Assembly (NCBI GenBank): GCA_903858085.1
Contig: CAIOHJ010000098.1
Span: forward strand, 1 to 22,978
From: an uncultured Chloroflexota bacterium
GTDB lineage: Bacteria; Chloroflexota; Anaerolineae; Caldilineales; Caldilineaceae
Length of the DNA: 22,978 bases
Reading direction: 5' to 3'
Both the position numbers and the translations under genes were made by a program. Shown here piece by piece: positions 1 through 5,492 of the stretch (within the stretch, counting starts at the first letter, position 1; every line of letters begins with the position of its first letter). Below the pieces are notes generated by a model, which was not told the origin of the DNA, ran no database searches, and worked only from the letters and a program-made list of their open reading frames with translations.

Positions 1-81
1 AGAGAAAGACCCTCCCTTACGGTCGGGGCTCTGAGCGGTTCACCTGACGCAGCGACTCCTGCGTCGCCGCCAATTCTTCTG

Positions 82-495
82 TCAACCGCTGGTTTTCTTC
101 GCCCGCCCCATTGGGGCGGATGAATTTAGCTTCGTCCTACAGCCACCCTGCCCTGTGACACGGACAGGACCGCAGCCGATCTCCAGCAGCACCTGACCAC
201 ATGGAACTGGCGCTCCGACGCCGGGTGCGCAAACGCGAGGACCCCCCCCAGCTTCGCCGAGCGCGTCGCCCACCGGGCCGGTGTCGCCGTGCCATCGGTG
301 GGCTGATCCAGCGCTTTTGGAGAGGATACGTTTGGGATTTTGCCGCAATCTGTTAGTAAAAAGCTGTGCTATTTGGCATAGAACAGGGAACAAGCGGAGT
401 TGCTGCGCACCGGTCTCCTCTGGCTGCAGAATGTCCAGGGGGAAAGAAAGTGGCGGCATCGCTTCAGTTGCTGGTGTGAAAGCTAAATGCAGCAT
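82..495 (-). pseudogene. decayed coding remnant with a QLRLF clamp-motif-like segment
   Basis: A 137-codon minus-strand reading frame whose first 60 or so residues look protein-like and whose remainder does not. Around residues 32-37 it reads QQLRLF, which resembles the QLxLF beta-clamp-binding motif found near the C-termini of Y-family polymerases and ImuB-like proteins. After the run of eight C bases at 242-249 a different frame looks more protein-like (DALGEAGGVLAFAHPASE), which suggests a frameshift there. I do not recognise the family with certainty. The setting, next to a tRNA scar and a broken recombinase, fits a remnant of an integrated element. A chance ORF is the main alternative. 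Confidence 0.22.
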
Positions 496-688
496 CGATT
501 GTAGTGGCTTTTGCGCAGCGTTAGTAACAAAATCGGCGGCCCAGACGACGTTTTTTTCCGCCTGGACTGCCGAAAGTGGGTGAGCAGATTCCTAACGGGC
601 ACCCCGACCGGGCGCCTCACGGATATCTGATAATTTCCATCTGTGCGGCTTGGAGTGCCCGCACGAGGGAAGTTGGTGCACATCCGTG

Positions 689-721
689 AGGTCACGGGTT
701 CGAGTCCCTTCTCGCCCACCA
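689..721 (+). other. tRNA 3'-end fragment, likely attachment-site scar
   Basis: This stretch matches the end of a tRNA from the variable loop through the T-arm (T-loop TTCGAGT) and the acceptor strand CTCGCCC to an encoded ACCA. It agrees with the corresponding part of the intact tRNA-Val at 14586-14662 at about 29 of 32 positions. No proper D-arm or anticodon arm lies directly upstream, and the T-stem has one C-T mismatch, so it is not a normal tRNA. Tyrosine recombinases commonly integrate into tRNA 3' ends and leave such fragments, and a recombinase remnant starts 144 bases downstream. The attachment-site reading is an inference. Confidence 0.6.
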
Positions 722-736
722 TAAGTTTTCTGCCGT

Positions 737-775
737 ACGGGCACTCCTGGTTTACAGGAGTGCCCGTTGCTTTTT
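737..775 (+). terminator. strong rho-independent terminator
   Basis: A perfect 12-bp stem (ACGGGCACTCCT at 737-748 and its complement at 756-767) closes a 7-base loop and is followed by a T-rich tract ending at 775. It lies 16 bases after the tRNA fragment, where a terminator of the original tRNA transcription unit would be expected. Confidence 0.85.
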
Positions 776-854
776 ACAGTACTTTTTAGTATCTGTACAG
801 CACGGGTGTTCTAATTTTGAGCGACCAGCAACCGCACGGATGGTAGAAACGGTC

Positions 855-860
855 AGGAGG
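855..860 (+). promoter_or_regulatory. Shine-Dalgarno site of the broken recombinase
   Basis: AGGAGG lies 4 bases before the ATG at 865 and marks the original start of the recombinase gene although the gene itself is broken. Confidence 0.6.
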
Positions 861-864
861 GCGT

Positions 865-1165
865 ATGCGACTCAGCTTGGCGATTGAAGGCTTTTTGCTC
901 TTATCGGGCGGGCGCCGGTTCCATGGCCATCGTGCGCGATTACCACAACACGCTGCATCAATGGGTGGCGCACATCGGCGATGTGGACACGGCGGAACTC
1001 AGTGCCGACCACGTGTGACGCTTTCTCTACCACCGCCGCATCGAAGAGGAGCTGGCGCCCAAGACGGTCAAAAACGTGTGGATTGGGCTCTCCTCGTTTT
1101 TCACCTGGCTGGAAGCAGAGATGGGGATCGAGCACGTCATCCGGCGGTACAAGATCAAGATGCCA
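865..1165 (+). pseudogene. tyrosine recombinase/integrase, N-terminal fragment, broken
   Basis: The start at 865 gives MRLSLAIEGFLL and then slips frame near 900-925. The continuation in another frame reads VRDYHNTLHQWVAHIGDVDT, then meets an in-frame TGA at 1016-1018 where an Arg codon (CGA) would be expected, and goes on as RFLYHRRIEEELAPKTVKNV and GLSSFFTWLEAEMGIEH. This is the helical SAM-like core-binding domain of phage-type integrases. The catalytic domain (R...HxxR...Y) is absent: similarity stops near 1160, where the sequence becomes the antisense of another gene. So the gene carries at least one frameshift, one nonsense change and a 3' truncation. It sits just after the tRNA fragment, as integrases of tRNA-targeting elements usually do. 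Confidence 0.75.
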
Positions 1166-1437
1166 GCGGCGGGCAGTTGCGCGAGAGCAGCGTCCTGGCA
1201 GACGTCGGGCAGCCCGGTTTCCTGTTCGATGCGCGTCTTGGCGACCACAAACCAGCCAGCGTCATCGGCGGCGTGGGGCGCCACCTGGAGCAGGTAGGTG
1301 AGGAAAACGGCCGCATTGGCGCTGTCCAGGGCGCGGACCAAGCGCGGGCTGATTGCCAGCATCCGGGCGCCGGTGAGTTCACGAAGTAGTAGATTGAGTG
1401 TCCGGCTGCCAGGCGCCGGTGGCGTTGCAGTGGCCAT
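1165..1437 (-). pseudogene. replication-type winged-helix protein, N-terminal fragment
   Basis: The minus-strand frame starting at ATG 1437 has a good ribosome site (AGGAGG, plus-strand 1441-1446). About 90 residues look real: LNLLLRELTGARMLAISPRL, then NAAVFLTYLLQ, GWFVVAKTRIEQETGLPD and AALAQLPAAGIL. The pattern of a helix, 'NAAxFL..LL', then 'GWF.....IE.ETGL' resembles the DnaD/replication-initiator type winged-helix domains in phage and plasmid replication proteins. Family assignment is by pattern only. The frame stays open to 1027, but that part is the antisense of the recombinase fragment, so the gene is probably cut near 1160-1170 by a deletion. Confidence 0.5.
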
Positions 1438-1556
1438 GGGCCTCCTGTCGATAGATGTTGACTTGGCAAAGCATACGGTCGCAGCCGGTGTGCTGCTGTG
1501 CGTGAGCGGCGGGACGATGATGAAGGGCAGCGGCGCTGTGTTGCTGCGAAGTCTGT

Positions 1557-1582
1557 CTAGTGTGCCACTGTTGGCACACTAG
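1557..1582. promoter_or_regulatory. perfect 10-bp palindrome, operator-like
   Basis: CTAGTGTGCC at 1557-1566 is exactly complementary to 1573-1582 across a 6-base spacer. No T-tract follows on either strand, so it is not an obvious intrinsic terminator. It lies about 120 bases upstream of the minus-strand winged-helix fragment (start 1437), a position suited to a repressor operator. Confidence 0.45.
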
Positions 1583-1698
1583 AACAAAAGTTCTGATTTG
1601 CTAGTAAAGGGGAGACGAGCAGTGGCGTGTGGGCGCCGGTGAAGTGCGCGATGTGCAATGACGTTGCGGTTGCGGTGTTTGGTCAGTCTCGGATGGAA

Positions 1699-1950
1699 TC
1701 AGGCATCGCAGGTGTTGTTCGTGGCGGCTTGACCCGTGAAGTAGGCACGCAGCGCCTGGACCTCAGCCTCGGCGATGGTTGTGGGTCCCAAGCGTGGCTG
1801 AATACCCTGTGCCAACAAGATAGCCTTCATCTGCTCCCAGCTGACGCCGGCCAGACTTGCGGCTTTGGCCAGTGATAGCTCTTCTGTCTGGTATAGCTGA
1901 ACGGCAGTGGCGATGCGCAGGTCACTTTGGTTCTTGTGCGGCGTGCTCAC
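1699..1950 (-). CDS. small HTH protein, UPF0175-like, possible antitoxin
   Basis: An 83-residue protein. Residues 10-50 (LRIATAVQLYQTEELSLAKA then ASLAGVSWEQMKAILLAQGI) have the layout of the UPF0175/VapB-like helix-turn-helix proteins, in which 'ALxLYxxGxLSLGKAAELAG' is typical. Its start overlaps the end of the DUF2283 gene by four bases, an ATGA-type overlap that implies translational coupling. It is the last gene of a minus-strand set with a nuclease-like protein at the other end, so an antitoxin or regulatory role is plausible but inferred. The C-terminal 30 residues are not diagnostic. Confidence 0.6.
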   Translation of the reverse strand: MSTPHKNQSDLRIATAVQLYQTEELSLAKAASLAGVSWEQMKAILLAQGIQPRLGPTTIAEAEVQALRAYFTGQAATNNTCDA

Positions 1951-2324
1951 ATTGTCGTCAGCGGACTCTCAATCGCCACGATGGGTACGATGTCTGTGCC
2001 CGCCGGTGTATAGCTGGACAGTTTCAGAATATCGCTGACGGGTGGCTGTTTGAGCAACGCCAATACGAGTTCTTGCCAGGCCGGCTCGAGGTCGATCAGC
2101 CCGCTCAGCGGGAAGTGACGGGAGCCGAGGGGCGTTGGTTGCATCAACACGGAAAAATCCATGAACGTGATCCCGATGGCACGCGCTTCTTCACGATTGA
2201 AGCGCAGTAGGATATTGTCGTTCAACTCAACGGCCGCTGTGGCTTTCTCGCCCGGTGCGAAGGAGACATAGAGGATGTCAGTTTCCTCATCGTAGTTAAA
2301 TTTCGCTTGAGCTGCTGCAGGCAT
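1947..2324 (-). CDS. DUF2283 family protein
   Basis: 125 residues. The N-terminal section reads FNYDEETDILYVSFAPGEKA, then VELNDNILLRFN and EARAIGITFMDFS, which is the DUF2283 pattern: an acidic 'YDxExDxLYI', a beta-sheet core, and 'G.TI.dfS'. DUF2283 proteins are small cytoplasmic proteins of unknown biochemical role that often accompany toxin-like partners. The second half (residues 75-125) lies beyond the conserved domain and is of unknown role. The gene starts two bases after the upstream nuclease-like gene ends and overlaps the next gene by four bases, so the three genes are almost certainly cotranscribed. Confidence 0.75.
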   Translation of the reverse strand: MPAAAQAKFNYDEETDILYVSFAPGEKATAAVELNDNILLRFNREEARAIGITFMDFSVLMQPTPLGSRHFPLSGLIDLEPAWQELVLALLKQPPVSDILKLSSYTPAGTDIVPIVAIESPLTTM

Positions 2325-2326
2325 GG

Positions 2327-2668
2327 TTATTCCTTTGCCAGGAGATGCTTCAAGAACGCCGTCGCCACATAGTTGTTGGCCTGAATACGTCCGGCTGAGT
2401 CAACCTGTGATCCGAACATTACGATCACAACAACATGATTCATGCCATCTGGCAGGTCGGCAAACATCCGCACGTAGCGATATTTGCGCGGATTCAACGG
2501 TTCCTGACGGCGTTGACCGTGACGAACTGTTGCCTGCACATATTTCTCATAGTCTTCTACTTCAGGATGATTTTCGGCATCAATGATATGTTGCCAACGT
2601 TCCTCAGTCAGATAGACCAGATTGCCAAACTGATCCTGCACGGTCCAGCGCCTACCTTGCAGATCCAC
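2327..2668 (-). CDS. PBECR-like nuclease-fold protein, possible toxin
   Basis: 113 residues starting at a GTG (2668) preceded by TTGGAG seven bases upstream. It reads TVQDQFGNLVYLTEERWQHI at the start, then IIDAENHPEVEDY, then RKYRYVRMFADLP and NHVVVIVMFGS, and ends NNYVATAFLKHL. This matches the layout of the barnase/EndoU/colicin/RelE-like (PBECR) small nuclease-fold proteins: 'D..G..I.LT.ERW.HI...HPE', a basic 'PRKY.Y' segment, a hydrophobic strand and a final 'NN.V.TAY'. Proteins of this fold include RNase toxins. Catalytic residues cannot be assigned from one sequence. It leads a three-gene operon with DUF2283 and HTH partners, as expected of a toxin-antitoxin system, but activity is unproven. 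Confidence 0.6.
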   Translation of the reverse strand: MDLQGRRWTVQDQFGNLVYLTEERWQHIIDAENHPEVEDYEKYVQATVRHGQRRQEPLNPRKYRYVRMFADLPDGMNHVVVIVMFGSQVDSAGRIQANNYVATAFLKHLLAKE

Positions 2669-2770
2669 AAGTTACTCCAACAAGCTAAATGCGACAGGGA
2701 ACGACACAATCATTGCTCTGGTCATATTTTACCATCCATCGAATGGTCGGCAAACATTGCTTTGCGGACT

Positions 2771-3118
2771 TCAGGTGGCATTGCCTTTGGACAACTCGCC
2801 GATGGCCAGGATCCGGCTGAGTTCGTCGATGCCCGCCGGCGTCAACGTCTGGCTCAGGTTCCGGCACATGAGGAGCAACAGCATGGTGAGCTTCTGGTCG
2901 TTGATCACCTGGCGCTCCAGGATCGCCTTGACCGTCTGTTCGGCGCTCTGCTCACTGGCTGCCTGCTGCCGGTAGAACTCAACCATGGCATTGAGGGCGA
3001 CGGAAGTCGTGGGCAGCCCTTTCTGCTTGCGGAATTCCTCGATGAACTGCGCGTTTTCTTCTTCGATGTAGGCGGTGACTTTGCACGTGCGCAAGCCCCG
3101 CCGCGCGGATGGTGGCAT
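2771..3118 (-). CDS. ribbon-helix-helix-type DNA-binding protein
   Basis: 115 residues. The N-terminal half (CKVTAYIEEENAQFIEEFRK, then GLPTTSVALNAMVEFYRQQ) has a beta-strand, a helix, then a turn and a second helix, as in CopG/MobC-like ribbon-helix-helix proteins of plasmids and integrated elements. Residues 53-115 form a probable coiled coil or helical bundle (SEQTVKAILERQVINDQKLT). It could be a relaxosome accessory protein, a partition-like protein or a small repressor. The sequence does not decide between these. A good sigma-70-like promoter lies upstream on the same strand. The next minus-strand gene starts about 100 bases downstream. Confidence 0.55.
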   Translation of the reverse strand: MPPSARRGLRTCKVTAYIEEENAQFIEEFRKQKGLPTTSVALNAMVEFYRQQAASEQSAEQTVKAILERQVINDQKLTMLLLLMCRNLSQTLTPAGIDELSRILAIGELSKGNAT

Positions 3119-3180
3119 AGCTCTCGGTCTCTGGCTGCCGGCTGATAGTTACTGTTCAGGCACAGTATGGTGCAGTTGGC

Positions 3181-3209
3181 AGCATAGCACCGCTGGTAGC
3201 TTGCGTCAA
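3181..3209 (-). promoter_or_regulatory. sigma-70-type promoter for the ribbon-helix-helix gene
   Basis: On the minus strand TTGACG (plus 3204-3209) and TATGCT (plus 3181-3186) are separated by exactly 17 bases. The predicted transcript starts near 3174 and gives a leader of about 55 bases before the ATG at 3118. Confidence 0.6.
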
Positions 3210-3299
3210 TCATTCAGGCGCGGAGAGTTCGGGCTGACCTGACTGCTGTCCCTGCCGGCTGCTGTCACGACTGTTTTTTGGCCGGCGTGAGCGCGGAAC

Positions 3300-3322
3300 T
3301 GACTCATAACCGTTATGAGTCA
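3300..3322. promoter_or_regulatory. palindrome 1, arms TGACTCATAA
   Basis: TGACTCATAA (3300-3309) is exactly complementary to 3313-3322 around a CCG centre. It shares its outer GACTCA half-site and its CCG centre with a second palindrome 95 bases away (centre to centre), which is typical of paired protein-binding sites rather than chance. Confidence 0.5.
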
Positions 3323-3395
3323 CCCGCCAACTGCAGCGTCTCCTGGCAATCGGAGAGAAGAACGTGTCGTGCACAACTGCTTTACCCCTTGAGTT

Positions 3396-3416
3396 GACTC
3401 AAATCCGATTTGAGTC
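3396..3416. promoter_or_regulatory. palindrome 2, arms GACTCAAAT
   Basis: GACTCAAAT (3396-3404) is exactly complementary to 3408-3416, again around a CCG centre. It differs from palindrome 1 only in the inner AAT/TAA part of the arms, and the changes are compensated on both arms, so the symmetry itself appears to be conserved. Confidence 0.5.
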
Positions 3417-3519
3417 GCCGTCCACCCGCAGCGGCGCAGACGGACGCTCAGACAAATTTTCTTCAGGCCCTGAGCAGTCTCCCTAGCAGGTTCCGGGTAT
3501 TGGTCGTGTCGGTCTCATC

Positions 3520-3762
3520 GTGGCCCAGGGAGATGATCGCCCAGTCGTACGGCCGCGTCTCTTGACGCTGCGCTGGAGGGTGGCGGTGCTGGGCGACATT
3601 GCCCGCACCAAAGGGATGACACAGATCGCCTGCGAGGCTGGCCTGGGGCGTGAAAGTCTCTACAGGGCGCTTTCGCCGGCAGGCAACCCGGAGTTCGCCG
3701 CACTTCTCAAGGTGGTGCAGGCGCTCGGCCTGCAGTTCTATGGTGAGGCAGCCCGCGCCTGA
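3520..3762 (+). pseudogene. HigA-like addiction-module antidote, frameshifted
   Basis: The segment from about 3586 to the stop reads LGDIARTKGMTQIACEAGLG, then RESLYRALSPAGNPEFAALL and KVVQALGL. This is the hallmark HTH core of the 'putative addiction module antidote' (HigA-like) family. Members normally begin with a conserved region ending in 'AYLxAALEEGDP'. Here that motif appears only in another frame (ASLDAALEGG near 3552-3581), so a small deletion near 3580 has broken the gene. The frame given starts at a GTG and would carry an unrelated N-terminus. No HigB-type toxin gene is seen next to it. A functional shortened form is possible but less likely. Confidence 0.6.
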
Positions 3763-3917
3763 AGCCTGGTCATCTTGCGTACGCCTTCGGCGCAGCTGAG
3801 CCTGTTGGGTTTACAGAGGTGGTAGGCACCCTCCACACCTGACGCGTGAAGGGCTTGAAATTGTCTGTAGAACACCGGCGGCGCCAAATGGGGCTACCCG
3901 CAACCTCCTTCACGTCC

Positions 3918-5270
3918 TCAGCTTTTTTTGCGTCGGGCCGAGCGCCCCGGCAGCGCTTCGCTGCCGATGTAGATGCCCGCTGCGGGCAGCAGCCGGCGGT
4001 GGACCCACAAAGTGAGCAGGGTACCTGCAATGGCCAGCGCAAAAATCCACACTGTCGCAGCCAGGCTGTTCATCCATGTCGGGTCGACCAGCATCACTGT
4101 CGCCAAGATCAGCATCCACATCCCCCCTGCGAGTTTGAGAATACGCCCCTGTGTTTCTGACAGCCTGCTGGCACGGAGCCCGGCCAGGGTTCCCACAAAA
4201 ATGGCCAGCTCGTCGAGCTGGTAGATCACCATATAGAGCGCCAAGAGCGGCCAGAAGGTTGCCGGGGTCACCCCCTGTGTGGCCAGGAGGTTGGTCCACA
4301 ACAGAGGGAACCCAGCCGTACATGAAAATTCGACCAGCGACGCACCGGCTGACAGCACGATGGTCGCGCCGACCAGGGCTGGCAGCGAGCTGCCAGCCGC
4401 CAGCACCCGCCGCAGTTTGCGATACAACCCCGGTTTCTGGCGGCTGGCTATCGTCAACGAAAATCCCTTGCCGTACAGAAAGTACTCTTTGAGGTTGACC
4501 ACAGCAAGCAGGAGTGCGACCGACGCCACCAGCCCCTGGATCCAGGGGATCCACTCCAAGAGAGCGAACAGGTTGAAAAGACCAACGATGAACAGCATGT
4601 AGACCAGCGATGTTGTCGACAAAAAGACCAGGCCGATCCCCAACACCCTGCGCCGCGAGCCGGTGTGGAGGGTCAACGCCAGCAGCATCGACAACACCCA
4701 CAGCGAGCAGGGGTTGATCCCGTCGACAAATGCGATCAGGGCCGTGCTCAGGAGAAGGGACTGTGCCCCCAGGTCGACGCTGCCCAGCCACGGCACTGTC
4801 AGCCTGCCCGCTGCCGGGGGGCTGCCCGCGCTCGGGGCGCGGCGTGCTGGAGAAAATTCCGCCGACCTCCCTCCCCCGCTCTCCGCATCCGGGCAGGCCG
4901 CACGCACACACTCCCCCACGGCGCGCTCGATCTCAGGAGCCGAGATCGCTTCTGCATAGCCAACCCAGTGACGGTCGCCGACAAAAAAGGCAGGGACTGC
5001 GGTCGGCTCAACACCATGACGGGCGGCTATCCGGGCAAAAAGGGCCCGGTTGGCTTCGTGGTTCCAAACTTCATACGCCCGCACCGTCAGGCTCGGGTAC
5101 CGCTGCTCCAATTCGACCAGGAATGGTTTGGCCGCAGCACAATGTGGGCATCCCTCTCCCCAAAAAAAATAAAGGACGACCGACTCCATCTCCTGCCGGG
5201 CTGGGCTCGCCTGCACGGCACTGCCCCAGAAGAGGGCAACCAACAGGACAGACAAAAGACGACGTTTCAT
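3918..5270 (-). CDS. thioredoxin-fold/CcdA-type membrane electron-transfer fusion
   Basis: 450 residues with three parts. Residues 1-21 are a signal peptide (MKRRLLSVLLVALFWGSAVQA). Residues 30-125 are a thioredoxin/glutaredoxin-like domain with CPHC at 41-44 and the cis-proline segment AVPAFFVG at 91-98. After a Ser/Pro/Gly-rich linker (130-157), residues 165-430 form about six membrane segments. These contain INPCS (Cys188) and EFSCTAG (Cys317), spaced like the two membrane cysteines of CcdA/DsbD proteins. The family moves reducing equivalents across the membrane, so this protein probably passes electrons from cytoplasmic thioredoxin to its own extracytoplasmic CPHC domain. CPHC is the DsbA-type dipeptide, so an oxidase or isomerase role is also open. 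A good ribosome site (GGGAGG) precedes the ATG. It is divergent from the Fe-S reductase gene. Confidence 0.78.
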   Translation of the reverse strand: MKRRLLSVLLVALFWGSAVQASPARQEMESVVLYFFWGEGCPHCAAAKPFLVELEQRYPSLTVRAYEVWNHEANRALFARIAARHGVEPTAVPAFFVGDRHWVGYAEAISAPEIERAVGECVRAACPDAESGGGRSAEFSPARRAPSAGSPPAAGRLTVPWLGSVDLGAQSLLLSTALIAFVDGINPCSLWVLSMLLALTLHTGSRRRVLGIGLVFLSTTSLVYMLFIVGLFNLFALLEWIPWIQGLVASVALLLAVVNLKEYFLYGKGFSLTIASRQKPGLYRKLRRVLAAGSSLPALVGATIVLSAGASLVEFSCTAGFPLLWTNLLATQGVTPATFWPLLALYMVIYQLDELAIFVGTLAGLRASRLSETQGRILKLAGGMWMLILATVMLVDPTWMNSLAATVWIFALAIAGTLLTLWVHRRLLPAAGIYIGSEALPGRSARRKKS

Positions 5271-5320
5271 CTTTTTGACCTCCCCTCTCAGTCTCGCATC
5301 TTTTTGCTTGGCGGACAGGG

Positions 5321-5343
5321 GTCATTTGTCCTGTCATTGTCCT
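5321..5343. repeat. two tandem near-identical 11-12 bp units in a divergent intergenic region
   Basis: GTCATTTGTCCT (5321-5332) is followed directly by GTCATTGTCCT (5333-5343). It lies about 50 bases upstream of the minus-strand thioredoxin-CcdA gene and just upstream of the candidate plus-strand promoter at 5359-5386. It is a plausible site for a regulator of one or both genes. Confidence 0.4.
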
Positions 5344-5358
5344 GAACAGACCCAACTT

Positions 5359-5386
5359 TTGTGGATGGGCCCAATTCCCGTATGAT
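5359..5386 (+). promoter_or_regulatory. candidate promoter for the Fe-S reductase gene
   Basis: TTGTGG (5359-5364) and TATGAT (5381-5386) are 16 bases apart. A leader of about 100 bases to the ATG at 5493 would result. It contains an AAGGAGGAG stretch at 5389-5397 that does not serve the main start. Confidence 0.4.
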
Positions 5387-5492
5387 CCAAGGAGGAGTTC
5401 GGAGCGTTCGTGCAGGATTCAGATCTGGCCGGCCGACTGCGGGTGTCGACGTGTGGGCCAGATGTCTTTGCTCCCCAGTAGAAAGGTTTGTT

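Larger units (their letters stand above)
3119..3519. other. non-coding stretch with a promoter and two palindromes
   Basis: No convincing gene is seen in these 400 bases. They contain the minus-strand promoter at 3181-3209 and two related palindromes at 3300-3322 and 3396-3416, listed separately. It may be a regulatory region or all that is left of deleted genes. Confidence 0.5.

Noticed and set aside
46..65. Small inverted repeat GACGCAG...CTGCGTC
   Set aside because: It is a 7-bp GC-rich stem with no T-tract and no nearby gene end; such stems are expected by chance in this composition.
578..721. Selenocysteine tRNA upstream as a partner of selA
   Set aside because: No UCA anticodon sits in a proper loop, the length is too great, and the D and variable arms of tRNA-Sec are absent.
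483..722. Minus-strand frame beginning MVGEKGLEPVTSR
   Set aside because: It is the well-known spurious translation of the antisense of a tRNA 3' end; a similar frame (GEKGLEPLTSS) appears antisense to tRNA-Val near 14640.
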